Made by a program: the position numbers and the translations under genes. Positions 32,964-41,039 of a stretch of 64,000 nucleotides of DNA are shown in pieces; within the stretch, counting starts at the first letter, position 1; each line of letters starts with the position of its first letter. Below the pieces are notes generated by a model. The model worked only from the letters and a program-made list of their open reading frames with translations, ran no database searches and was not told the origin of the DNA. This stretch comes from Mariniflexile sp. TRM1-10 (lineage in GTDB: Bacteria; Bacteroidota; Bacteroidia; Flavobacteriales; Flavobacteriaceae), in assembly GCF_003425985.1 (NCBI RefSeq), contig NZ_CP022985.1, forward strand, positions 409,501 through 473,500, written 5' to 3'.

Positions 32964-34388
32964 TTGGAAACACCAGAAAACGAAGTATTTAGAGATTCCA
33001 TTAGTACCGTAACCAATGAGGGTAAGCGTGCTTGGGTATTTCCTAAAAAACCTAGTGGAAAGTTCTATACATACAGAAAATGGGTCAGTTATATCCTGCT
33101 GGTATTTTTACTAACGGCTCCATTTTTAAAAATAAATGGCAACCAATTTTTAATGTTCAATGTTTTAGAACGCCGTTTTAATATTTTCGGGTTTCCATTT
33201 TGGCCACAAGATTTCCACCTGTTTGTAATTTCAATGATCATTGGTGTGGTATTTATTACGCTATTTACGGTTGTCTTTGGACGCATTTTTTGCGGTTGGA
33301 TTTGTCCGCAAACCATTTTTATGGAAATGGTGTTCAGACGTATAGAATATTGGATTGAAGGCGACAGAGGCAAACAAATACGTTTATCCAAACAATCTTG
33401 GAATGCCGAAAAAATAAGAAAAAAAGGGTTGAAACTGATTATTTTCCTATTCATTTCCTTCCTAATCGCAAATGTGTTTTTAGCGTATTTAATAGGCAGT
33501 GATAAACTAATAAGTTATATAACCGATAATCCTCTTAACCATATAAGCACCCTCATATCCTTACTCATTTTTACGGCTGTATTTTATTTTGTCTTTGCGT
33601 GGTTTAGAGAACAGGTTTGCGTTATTGCCTGTCCTTATGGTAGGTTACAAGGCGTATTGTTAGATAACAAATCGATTGTGGTGGCTTACGACCACAAACG
33701 TGGAGAAGGTGAAAAAGGCAGAAAGAAAATCAGGAAAAATGAAGATAGACATGCTTTGGGATATGGAGATTGTATAGACTGTTTTCAATGTGTGCATGTA
33801 TGTCCAACAGGTATTGATATTAGAAACGGCACCCAATTAGAATGTGTGAATTGTACCGCTTGTATTGACGAATGTGATAGCATCATGGACAGTGTTAACT
33901 TACCTAAAGGTTTGATAAGATACGCCAGTGAAGATAATATCGAGAAAAAAACACCCTTTAAACTCACAGCAAGAATGAAGGGTTATATGGCCGTCCTCAC
34001 TATTTTAGTTGGCTTGCTAATAGGGATGCTATTTTTAAGGAATGATGTAGAAGCCACTGTTTTAAGATTACCAGGACAGCTATTTGAACATAAAGAAAAC
34101 AACATTATCAGTAATGTGTTTACTTATAAGCTGATAAATAAAACGACGAATGATATTGAAGACGTGAGCTTTAAATTATTGTCCCATAAAGGCACCTTAA
34201 AGTTGGTGGCAACTAGCAATAGTTTTACGGTTCCTAAGTCTGGTATTGCCAAAGGAACCTTGTTTGTTGAAATTAATAATGCGGTTTTAACTGGCGATAG
34301 GAACAAAATAAAAATTGGCGTTTATCAAGGCGACACATTAATTGAAACCACAACGGCTAATTTTTTAGGACCTAGGAGTTATAGGTAG
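32964..34388 (+). CDS. ccoG: cbb3 oxidase accessory ferredoxin-type protein CcoG
   Basis: The membrane protein has cysteine clusters CGWICPQ, VCVIACPYG, CIDCFQCVHVCPTG and CVNCTACIDEC for two 4Fe-4S clusters, and a C-terminal immunoglobulin-like domain. CcoG is thought to reduce copper during CuB assembly. No ATG is available. A TTG at 32964 gives the native-looking METPENEVFRDSI; the TTG at 32940 lies inside the intercistronic hairpin and is less likely. Length is 474 residues. Confidence 0.9.
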   Translation: METPENEVFRDSISTVTNEGKRAWVFPKKPSGKFYTYRKWVSYILLVFLLTAPFLKINGNQFLMFNVLERRFNIFGFPFWPQDFHLFVISMIIGVVFITLFTVVFGRIFCGWICPQTIFMEMVFRRIEYWIEGDRGKQIRLSKQSWNAEKIRKKGLKLIIFLFISFLIANVFLAYLIGSDKLISYITDNPLNHISTLISLLIFTAVFYFVFAWFREQVCVIACPYGRLQGVLLDNKSIVVAYDHKRGEGEKGRKKIRKNEDRHALGYGDCIDCFQCVHVCPTGIDIRNGTQLECVNCTACIDECDSIMDSVNLPKGLIRYASEDNIEKKTPFKLTARMKGYMAVLTILVGLLIGMLFLRNDVEATVLRLPGQLFEHKENNIISNVFTYKLINKTTNDIEDVSFKLLSHKGTLKLVATSNSFTVPKSGIAKGTLFVEINNAVLTGDRNKIKIGVYQGDTLIETTTANFLGPRSYR

Positions 34389-34508
34389 TTTTGGGTATTG
34401 GGCACTGGGCACTGGGTCTTGGAAAAAGGGCATGCTAAAAAAGTAATAATGAGATCCTGAAACAAGTTCAGGATGACAAGACTAATAGATTTCCTCCTTC
34501 GAGGAAAT
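34389..34508. repeat. Intergenic repeats: low-complexity tract and two hairpins
   Basis: A GGGCACT/GGGTATT-rich tract is followed by ATCCTGAA-loop-TTCAGGAT (34454-34474) and ATTTCCTC-CTTC-GAGGAAAT (34489-34508). The ATG at 34507 sits in the second hairpin, so the fixH start further down is preferred. A similar CCTCCTTCGAGG hairpin lies before ddl at 42885-42899. Confidence 0.7.
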
Positions 34509-34527
34509 GAAAAAAAAATATAACAAG

Positions 34528-34974
34528 ATGAAAATAAATTGGGGAACAGGTATTGTATTGGCTTTTATAGGCTTTATAAGCTTTATTATGTATTTTATTA
34601 TCACTTTGAATGTGAATGATAAGTACAACCACGACTTGGTTACCGAAGATTATTATGCCGAGGAACTAAGCTACCAAAACGATATTGATAAATTAAACAA
34701 TGCCAAAAATTTGGATAAAAATATAAGTTACGAACGCACTGATAAAGGTTTACTTATTGTGTTTCCTAAAAATATAGATTTTAGTAAAATTTCAGGAAAT
34801 GTGTTCCTATATAGACCATCTAACAAACAATTAGACTTTGATACTACTATATCACTGTCTAAACCTTATTTGCTCATACCTGACAAACGTTTGGTAGGTG
34901 GTCGTTGGAACATTAAAGTGGATTGGCAATACAACAACGAATTGTATTTGTACAAAGAAATAATAAATTATTAA
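34528..34974 (+). CDS. ccoH: FixH/CcoH family protein
   Basis: From ATG 34528 (MKINWGTGIVLAF) the protein has 148 residues: one N-terminal membrane span (residues ~6-27) and a periplasmic domain with DLVTEDYYAEELSYQNDIDKL, the FixH signature. It takes part in cbb3 oxidase assembly or stability. The ATG at 34507 lies in a hairpin repeat and adds seven residues unlike the family. It is 2 bp upstream of the next gene. Confidence 0.87.
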   Translation: MKINWGTGIVLAFIGFISFIMYFIITLNVNDKYNHDLVTEDYYAEELSYQNDIDKLNNAKNLDKNISYERTDKGLLIVFPKNIDFSKISGNVFLYRPSNKQLDFDTTISLSKPYLLIPDKRLVGGRWNIKVDWQYNNELYLYKEIINY

Positions 34975-34976
34975 TT

Positions 34977-35678
34977 ATGCTTATTTCAGCTTTTGTTTTA
35001 GGTTTACTAGGAAGTTTTCATTGTGTTGGCATGTGCGGACCTATTGCTTTCATGCTTCCCGTAGACAGAACAAATGCTTATAAAAAACTATCTCAAATAA
35101 CTATTTATCACTTTGGCAGATTATTGGCTTACAGTATTATAGGCTTGGTTTTCGGACTTGTTGGCAAAAGCTTTTACCTATTTGGTTTTCAGCAACAATT
35201 ATCGATTGCCATTGGTATTTTAATGATTGTTTTTGTTATAATTCCACAACATACTTTTAACAAATACCGTGTTTCTAAACCCATCTACAAACTTATAAGT
35301 AAAGTTAAATCAGCCTTAGGCAGCGCCTTAAAGAAAAAAACAGCAGACACCTTTTTAACGATTGGTTTTCTTAATGGCTTTTTACCTTGTGGGTTGGTTT
35401 ATATGGCAGTATTTGCTGCTATCGCCAGTGGTAATGCTTTAAGTGGTAGTTTGTATATGGCCATTTTTGGACTGGGAACTATCCCGTTAATGACGACAGC
35501 TATTTATTTCAGTCATTTTTTAAAGGGAAATATACGACAAAAAATACAAAAAGCCATTCCTGTTTTTGTGGTACTTATTGGTATTCTGTTTATACTCCGG
35601 GGCTTAGGCTTAGGTATTCCTTACATCTCGCCTGCTCCTATTGGTGATATGGTCTCAAGCCAAATAAATTGCCATTAA
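34977..35678 (+). CDS. TauE/SafE-like (UreH-type) membrane protein of the cco cluster
   Basis: A 233-residue polytopic protein with ~6 spans and the start MLISAFVLGLLGSFHCVGMCGPIAFMLP, whose HCxGMCGP motif is typical of the UreH/SafE-like proteins at the end of Bacteroidota cco clusters. GFLNGFLPCGLVYMAV is the second conserved half. The cysteines suggest handling of copper or thiols during oxidase maturation, which is inference. The longer frame from 34923 overlaps fixH and is rejected. Confidence 0.85.
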   Translation: MLISAFVLGLLGSFHCVGMCGPIAFMLPVDRTNAYKKLSQITIYHFGRLLAYSIIGLVFGLVGKSFYLFGFQQQLSIAIGILMIVFVIIPQHTFNKYRVSKPIYKLISKVKSALGSALKKKTADTFLTIGFLNGFLPCGLVYMAVFAAIASGNALSGSLYMAIFGLGTIPLMTTAIYFSHFLKGNIRQKIQKAIPVFVVLIGILFILRGLGLGIPYISPAPIGDMVSSQINCH

Positions 35679-35737
35679 ACCCAGGTTATACAAAAAAGAG
35701 GCTGTCTAAAAGTCCTTTAAATTTAATTTGTCAGGTT

Positions 35738-35960
35738 GAGACTTTTGTTAAAGTTTTTAACTAGCGAATGCGATGACGTATTTTGTGCAAGTTTAACAAA
35801 AAGTCACAATATTTCCGAGGCACAGCGTAGTGTTTATATACCTGTGGTTGAGTATGGTTTTCAGAAAATAGGGGTAGCGATTATGGTGCTTATTTATAAT
35901 AATGCCCGAATGGTAGTCTAGCAAGCATAAAAATTTTCTGGGTGTGATTTTAAAAAATAA
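35738..35960 (+). ncRNA. Candidate bridge RNA region of the IS110 element
   Basis: IS110 recombinases use a bridge RNA encoded in the non-coding end. Upstream of the transposase, GACTTTTGTTAAA (from ~35740) pairs with TTTAACAAAAAGTC (to ~35805) around a 40-nt loop, and a further hairpin with GGTGCTTATT/AATAATGCCC lies near 35895-35915. This is the larger of the two non-coding ends, as in the IS621 group. Position and structure are inferred only. Confidence 0.35.
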
Positions 35961-35966
35961 TGTAGG

Positions 35967-37274
35967 ATGAAAAAAATCAGGAAAAACGCAGGAGGGATCG
36001 ATATCGGAGCCAAAAAAATCTTCATAGGTCTTGAAGATAAGGAGGTTCGCAGTTTTGATACCTTCACATCAGATCTGGAACAGGCGGTATCTTACTTAGA
36101 GGAAAACAATGTAACCTCAGTGGCCATGGAAGCCACGGGAGTGTATTGGGTCATCCTCTATGATATATTGAAGGCAAGAGGCATCGATGTATGGTTGGTG
36201 GATGGCAGGAGCACAAAACAAGTTCCAGGCAGAAAGACCGATGTAAAGGACTGTCAATGGATACAGCAATTGCACAGCTATGGTTTGTTGAACCGTTGTT
36301 TTGTTGCAGATGAACTGGTACATGAACTAAGGAGCTATCAACGCCTGCGCGAAGATCACATCCGTAGTGCTGCTATGCATATTAACCATATGCAAAAAGC
36401 ACTGACCCTGATGAACGTTCGGCTAAAAGAAGTTCTGGACCAAGTTCACGGGGTAAGTGGATTGAAAATAATCAGGGCGATCTTAAAGGGCGAAAGGGAT
36501 CCCGGGGTTTTGGTAAAGCTATGCCATGGGAGTGTGTTGAAAACAAAAAAGGAACTGATCCTTAAATCCTTGAAAGGGCACTACAATGAAGCAGGGCTAT
36601 TTGCTTTGGGCCAAGCAGTGGTGTGCTATGATTTTTATCAACAACAAATTGCCGGTTGTGATCTGAAAATGGAAGAAGTCCTTAAAAAGATGGGGGCAAA
36701 CCGGCCTAAAGTATCAAATAAGGCAACTCCACGAAAAAACGTGAGGCACCACAAACCAAATATAGAAGGAATGGACCGTTATCTATTGCAAATATTTGAA
36801 GGCAAAGATGCTACGGTCCTACCCGGTATAACAGATTATAATTGGATGCAGCTCCTATCGGAAATAGGGACTGATTTACATAAATGGAAAACAGAAAAGC
36901 ATTTTACTTCCTGGTTGGGACTGGCGCCAAAACAGCACCATTCGGGCAAGATGAAAAAAAACTATAAGGCTAAAGGACAACCAAAGGCCGGCCTGATATT
37001 TAAGCAAGCGGCCACGAGCCTGCTCAACAGCAAGAAAATTGCATTGGGTGCTTTTGGCAGAAAGATAAGGGCAAAGAAAGGGGCATCACCGGCAATAAAG
37101 GCAATGGCAAGAAAACTGGCAGAGCTCTATTGGAAGCTATTTGTTAAAGGACTGTCATATGTAGAGAAGGGAATCAAAGATTATGAGGAGAAGATCTTGT
37201 TTAATAAACAAAAGAACATTATGAAAATGGCAAGAGAACTTGGTTTGTCAATTAGCTATAAAACAGCGGTTTAG
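35967..37274 (+). CDS. IS110-family transposase
   Basis: The 435-residue recombinase has the N-terminal RuvC-like DEDD domain, with D12 (GGIDIGAKK), E55 (AMEATGVYW), D92 and D95 (GRKTDVKDCQW), and the C-terminal Transposase_20 domain (LPGITDYNWMQLLSEIG, LGLAPKQHHSGK). All catalytic acidic residues are present and the frame is intact, so the element may be active. It cuts and rejoins DNA without conventional terminal inverted repeats, guided by a bridge RNA. Its base composition is richer in G and C than neighbouring genes, in keeping with recent arrival. Confidence 0.95.
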   Translation: MKKIRKNAGGIDIGAKKIFIGLEDKEVRSFDTFTSDLEQAVSYLEENNVTSVAMEATGVYWVILYDILKARGIDVWLVDGRSTKQVPGRKTDVKDCQWIQQLHSYGLLNRCFVADELVHELRSYQRLREDHIRSAAMHINHMQKALTLMNVRLKEVLDQVHGVSGLKIIRAILKGERDPGVLVKLCHGSVLKTKKELILKSLKGHYNEAGLFALGQAVVCYDFYQQQIAGCDLKMEEVLKKMGANRPKVSNKATPRKNVRHHKPNIEGMDRYLLQIFEGKDATVLPGITDYNWMQLLSEIGTDLHKWKTEKHFTSWLGLAPKQHHSGKMKKNYKAKGQPKAGLIFKQAATSLLNSKKIALGAFGRKIRAKKGASPAIKAMARKLAELYWKLFVKGLSYVEKGIKDYEEKILFNKQKNIMKMARELGLSISYKTAV

Positions 37275-37440
37275 CAAATACGTCAATGGTAGCTTGTCGA
37301 AACCGATATTGGTTATCAGTAGGTTAAAATATTTCGACAAAGCCTGTGCTGAGCTTGTCAAAGTGCTCAATATGAGATAGAACTAGACTTTTAGACAGCC
37401 TCTTTAATAGAAAAAAACACTAAATAATTAAAATATACTA

Positions 37441-37601
37441 AGAAACTGTTTAAGTTTTGTTTATTGATGCTTTTTTGAATTATTTTTGGGTCAGATGAGG
37501 CGGATTTTTTTTTAATAGCAGAGCTATTAGAAAAAAATTCAACGAAATATGGGTCAAAAAGAAGCAAAAAATGGCTTTTAGATAAAATTTAAACAGTTTC
37601 T
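37441..37601. repeat. Palindromic repeat, AGAAACTG family, copy 1
   Basis: The ends AGAAACTGTTTAA and TTAAACAGTTTCT are inverted. The centre has AATAGC-AGA-GCTATT (37514-37528), then TTCAACGAAATATGGGTC. It is nearly identical to 48329-48486. Its right end supplies two bases of the TAG stop codon of the usp gene (37602-37600). Confidence 0.9.
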
Positions 37602-38433
37602 AAATCTTAAAGGTTATTACAGGGAATTCAGCATGGTTTGCAACATCTTCACCTATACTGCCTTCTAAAAAATGTGCCAATCCTTTTTTACCATGTGTAG
37701 GTATGGCTATAATATCAGCTCCTACTTTTGATGCAAAGTTTATAATGCCAGCTTCAACAGTATAATCAGACACATAATGCACTTCGCTCATTCTATCTAG
37801 GTTTCTATCGGCTTTGGCGAAAAAATTAACCACACTTTTTTCAATTTCCGCAGAAGTTTTAAAACGTTCGTTGGGTAAATTCACGTAAACCATATATACT
37901 TTAGAGTTCATTTTATTGAACATTTTAATAGCATTGATATACGGTTTTATGGATTCTTCTGAAAAATCGCAAGCAAAAACCACTGTTTCAAAATTAATAT
38001 CTTCTAACCTGTTTTTTACAACCAATACAGGAATATCGGCATTTCTAACGACACGTTCTGTATTGGAACCAACAAAAAATTCCTTAACACCACTAGAGCC
38101 ATGAGACCCCATAACAATAAGGTCGGCATCATTTTTTTGAGCCACATCATTAACCTCACTAAAAACCTTAAAATGCTTGATTATTGGTGTTACTTTCACA
38201 CCTTTTAAATAGTCTTTCTCTAAAAAGGTTTCAAACTTTTGTTCAGATAGCTTGAAAAAATAAGCTGCCTTTTCATATTGAAGACCATCAGATGCAGATA
38301 GCATAATATCGGACATTTCCAACATGTGCAGTACCAATATCTCGGCGTTGTATTTTTTTGCAAGTTTTGCTGCAACATGTAATGCATATTCTGAATGTTC
38401 AGAAAAATCTACTGGTACAATAATTTTTTTCAT
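37600..38433 (-). CDS. Tandem universal stress protein
   Basis: A 277-residue double UspA protein. The first domain starts MKKIIVPVDFSEHSEYALHV and has LIVMGSHGSSGVKEFFVGSN; the second ends ADIIAIPTHGKKGLAHFLEGS, so both nucleotide-binding tails are preserved, unlike in the protein at 21201. The ATG at 38433 is chosen; the 23 extra residues from 38502 are not family-like. Its stop codon overlaps the end of a palindromic repeat. It lies between the cco cluster and hemN. No Crp/Fnr-like box was found in its 160-bp upstream gap. Confidence 0.87.
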   Translation of the reverse strand: MKKIIVPVDFSEHSEYALHVAAKLAKKYNAEILVLHMLEMSDIMLSASDGLQYEKAAYFFKLSEQKFETFLEKDYLKGVKVTPIIKHFKVFSEVNDVAQKNDADLIVMGSHGSSGVKEFFVGSNTERVVRNADIPVLVVKNRLEDINFETVVFACDFSEESIKPYINAIKMFNKMNSKVYMVYVNLPNERFKTSAEIEKSVVNFFAKADRNLDRMSEVHYVSDYTVEAGIINFASKVGADIIAIPTHGKKGLAHFLEGSIGEDVANHAEFPVITFKI

Positions 38434-38594
38434 CTGTTTATATTTATTTTTTAATCTAAATAATTCCCTGAAGGCTCTACCACGAAAATAGTCTATTTTC
38501 AAGAAATTTTTATTTGGCAGACGGAACGCCCTTCATAATCATCTCGTGCGTGTAAATGCCATTCTCATGGGTGCTTTATTATGCTTATTTTAAA

Positions 38595-39968
38595 TTATAC
38601 AGTCATGGAAAACAACTGCGTATCGGGTTGTTTTCGTTGTAAAAGCAAATCGAAAGCCATACAAATGTTTCTAACAAATGGTTGGCCTTTTTTAGTAACC
38701 TCAATAGTATTTGAACCGATATTGAGTAATCCGTCGTTTTCCATTTCCTTTAATTTAATAAGGACTTCGGGAAGTTCTTTAAAATAAAGTGAATGACCAG
38801 ACCATGTTGTTTTAAACTGGCACATCAAGTTAAGTATATGTTTTCGAATAACCAAATCCTCTTCATTTAAAATATGCCCTCTGTAAACCGGCAAAATATT
38901 TTCGTTTAACAAATGGTAATAAGCTTCAATGCCTTTTTCATTTTGGGAAAACCCATACCAACTATCACTTATGGCTGATACGCCCAAACCAATCATAGCT
39001 TGGGTTTTTGATGGAGTATAACCCATAAAATTTCTATGTAAATCGCCATTTTGCATCGATTTATAAAGTGAATCGGTTTGCAATGCAAAATGATCCATAC
39101 CAATTTCGTGATAGCCGACTTCGGCAAGCAATTGCTTACCTAACTCATATTGCTGTCTTTTTAAATCTGCCGATGGTAAATCGGAATCATTAAACCCACG
39201 TTGTCCATTTCCTTTTATCCAAGGCACATGGGCATAGCTATAAAAAGCCAACCTATCGGGCAACAAAGCCTTGGTTTTTAAAATAGTTTCCCTTACATGC
39301 TCTAACGTTTGAAATGGCAAACCGAAAATAATATCATGGCCAACAGATGTGTATCCTACGTCTCTTGCCATTTCCGTAGCACGTTTTACGTTTTCAAAAG
39401 GTTGCATTCTATGAATGGCTTTTTGCACCGTTTCGTTATAATCTTGCACACCATAACTTACCCGTCTAAAACCTACACTGTAAAGCGCTTCTAAATGTGC
39501 TCTTGTCGTATTGTTTGGGTGTCCTTCAAAACTAAACTCATGTCCATCGGCAACTAGAGCGGTTTTTAAAATGCCTTTTATAAGTAGGGTTAAATTTTCT
39601 GGACTAAAAAAAGTGGGGGTACCGCCACCAAGGTGCAACTCTTTAATTATTGGTTTTTCATCAAACAATTCTAAATATAGTTGCCATTCTTTTAAAACCG
39701 CATCTATATAAGGTCTTTCTACACCGTGTTGCTTGGTTATACGCTTATTGCATCCACAAAACGTGCATAAGCTTTCGCAGTAAGGCAAATGAATATACAA
39801 ACTTATGCCTTCTTTGGCATTACTTTCCTTAAAAGATTTTATCAACGAAGTTTTCCAATTTTTTAAAGAAAATGTATTCTGATTCCAATATGGAACTGTT
39901 GGATAGCTTGTATAACGAGGCCCCGCAATATTATATTTATTTACTAATGAACTTAACATACCTGACAT
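38595..39968 (-). CDS. hemN: Oxygen-independent coproporphyrinogen III oxidase
   Basis: A 457-residue radical SAM enzyme that decarboxylates coproporphyrinogen III to protoporphyrinogen IX without oxygen. The cluster cysteines are C64, C68 and C71 in YCESLCTFCGC, with C73 of the HemN pattern. GGGTPTFF and the C-terminal HemN domain follow. The -7 box TATTTTTG (39984-39977) predicts transcription from ~39972, so the leader is nearly absent for this ATG; the in-frame ATG at 39959 (MLSSLVNKYN) would fit better and also matches relatives. Control by the box at 40007 fits need for haem at low oxygen. Confidence 0.93.
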   Translation of the reverse strand: MSGMLSSLVNKYNIAGPRYTSYPTVPYWNQNTFSLKNWKTSLIKSFKESNAKEGISLYIHLPYCESLCTFCGCNKRITKQHGVERPYIDAVLKEWQLYLELFDEKPIIKELHLGGGTPTFFSPENLTLLIKGILKTALVADGHEFSFEGHPNNTTRAHLEALYSVGFRRVSYGVQDYNETVQKAIHRMQPFENVKRATEMARDVGYTSVGHDIIFGLPFQTLEHVRETILKTKALLPDRLAFYSYAHVPWIKGNGQRGFNDSDLPSADLKRQQYELGKQLLAEVGYHEIGMDHFALQTDSLYKSMQNGDLHRNFMGYTPSKTQAMIGLGVSAISDSWYGFSQNEKGIEAYYHLLNENILPVYRGHILNEEDLVIRKHILNLMCQFKTTWSGHSLYFKELPEVLIKLKEMENDGLLNIGSNTIEVTKKGQPFVRNICMAFDLLLQRKQPDTQLFSMTV

Positions 39969-40006
39969 TTATGTATCAAAAATATACAGATGCGTTTGTT
40001 AAATAT

Positions 40007-40020
40007 ATGATATATATCAT
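40007..40020 (-). promoter_or_regulatory. Crp/Fnr-like box (hemN promoter)
   Basis: ATGATATATATCAT is a perfect 14-bp palindrome. On the minus strand TATTTTTG (39984-39977), a perfect -7 box, ends 36.5 bp from the centre. On the plus side no -7 box lies at this spacing, so it serves hemN rather than the superoxide dismutase gene. Confidence 0.72.
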
Positions 40021-40028
40021 GTATAACA

Positions 40029-40060
40029 TTTGCAATTCGTATATTAGTGTTTTAACTTTC
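40029..40060 (+). promoter_or_regulatory. Putative sodC promoter
   Basis: TTTG (40029-40032) and TAACTTTC (40053-40060), one base off TAnnTTTG, are 20 bp apart and 23 bp before the start codon. Confidence 0.35.
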
Positions 40061-40082
40061 TTAAAATAAAAATCATCAAAAA

Positions 40083-40652
40083 ATGAAAAATTTAAGTATA
40101 CTATTAATCTCTTTATCCCTAAGCATCATTTCTTGTAAAAACGAGAAAAAAAATACTGAAACCACTGAAGATGAAACTATTGAAAGCCAAGTAGTAGAAC
40201 CTAAAAGTATTACTGTAGAATTATCGGCTAAAAGCGAAAGTAACGTTAGCGGAACCGTTGTTTTTACTGATAAAAATGGTACTGTAAGCATGTTGGCTAC
40301 CGCAAGCGGATTAGAACCTGGCTCACATGCTATACATATACACGAATCGTCAGACTGTTCGTCACCCGACGGAAAATCTGCAGGAGGCCATTGGAACCCA
40401 ACAAACCAACCACATGGAAAATGGGGTGCTGAAACAGGTTACCATAAAGGCGATATTGGAAATTTTACTGCCGATGAAAACGGTAATGCCAGTATTTCTA
40501 TTTCAACAGATGAATGGTGCATTGGTTGTGGCGATGAAACCAAAGACATTATTGGCAAAGGCATTATTGTACATGCCGGCGTTGACGACTTTACAACTCA
40601 ACCAACTGGTGATGCTGGTGGGCGTGTAAGCTGCGGTGGCATCATTGAATAA
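40083..40652 (+). CDS. sodC: Cu/Zn superoxide dismutase, lipoprotein
   Basis: The 189-residue protein has a lipoprotein signal with C18 (LSIISCKNEKK), an acidic linker, and a Cu/Zn SOD barrel: copper ligands in HAIHIHESSDC, zinc ligands in GGHWNP and HGKWG, and the last copper histidine in IIVHAGVDDF; the conserved disulfide partner is in GRVSCGGI. It removes superoxide outside the inner membrane. It is divergent from hemN and ends at a hairpin terminator. Confidence 0.93.
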   Translation: MKNLSILLISLSLSIISCKNEKKNTETTEDETIESQVVEPKSITVELSAKSESNVSGTVVFTDKNGTVSMLATASGLEPGSHAIHIHESSDCSSPDGKSAGGHWNPTNQPHGKWGAETGYHKGDIGNFTADENGNASISISTDEWCIGCGDETKDIIGKGIIVHAGVDDFTTQPTGDAGGRVSCGGIIE

Positions 40653-40671
40653 AATAAACATAAAAACAGCT

Positions 40672-40706
40672 ATATAAAAGCTACCCTAATAAAGTAGCTT
40701 TTATAT
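40672..40706 (+). terminator. Terminator after sodC
   Basis: ATATAAAAGCTAC (40672-40684) pairs over 13 bp with 40694-40706, 9-nt loop, U-rich on both sides, so it could work in both directions. Confidence 0.8.
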
Positions 40707-41039
40707 TTATAATATTGTTGTCCAATAAAACTTTTATAATTCTCTGCAAACACAGTAATAATGACTTTTTAAGGAGATTATTAATTTGTGTCCTTTTTTT
40801 TGTAATGATAAGTTGATTTGTGATTATTAAAAACAGACATGCAAATATCAATTTGTTGTCATTTAGTCTATTTTCTTTATTCTATGTTCTTTTAGGATAC
40901 GGTCTTGAACCTTTAATCAAACACTAACGATTTATAATATTGTCATGATACCGATATAACTGAAGAACATACTCTTGGTGCTATATAATTGTTATTTCTG
41001 AAAAGCAATTGAATTTGCTAGTTTGACTATTGAAGAAGT
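40707..41039. other. 333-bp intergenic region without recognised content
   Basis: AT-rich sequence between the sodC terminator and the 3' end of rluD. No frame, hairpin of note, repeat or tRNA was seen; the spacer separates two genes that converge. Confidence 0.6.

Larger units (their letters stand above)
35695..37405 (+). mobile_element. IS110-family element bracketed by 20-bp inverted repeats
   Basis: AAAGAGGCTGTCTAAAAGTC at 35695-35714 is repeated exactly in inverse at 37386-37405. Between them are ~250 bp of non-coding sequence, the IS110 transposase and ~110 bp of non-coding sequence with a GACAAGCTCAGC-type palindrome. At 1.7 kb it is long for IS110, and the ends follow the pattern of the local palindromic repeats (AGARRCTGTYTAAA). 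The true IS is therefore probably shorter and nested within such a repeat; exact IS ends are not resolved. Confidence 0.75.

Noticed and set aside
40007..40060. Control of sodC by the palindrome at 40007
   Set aside because: On the plus strand the nearest -7-like box ends 46.5 bp from the centre rather than 36.5; hemN on the other strand fits exactly.
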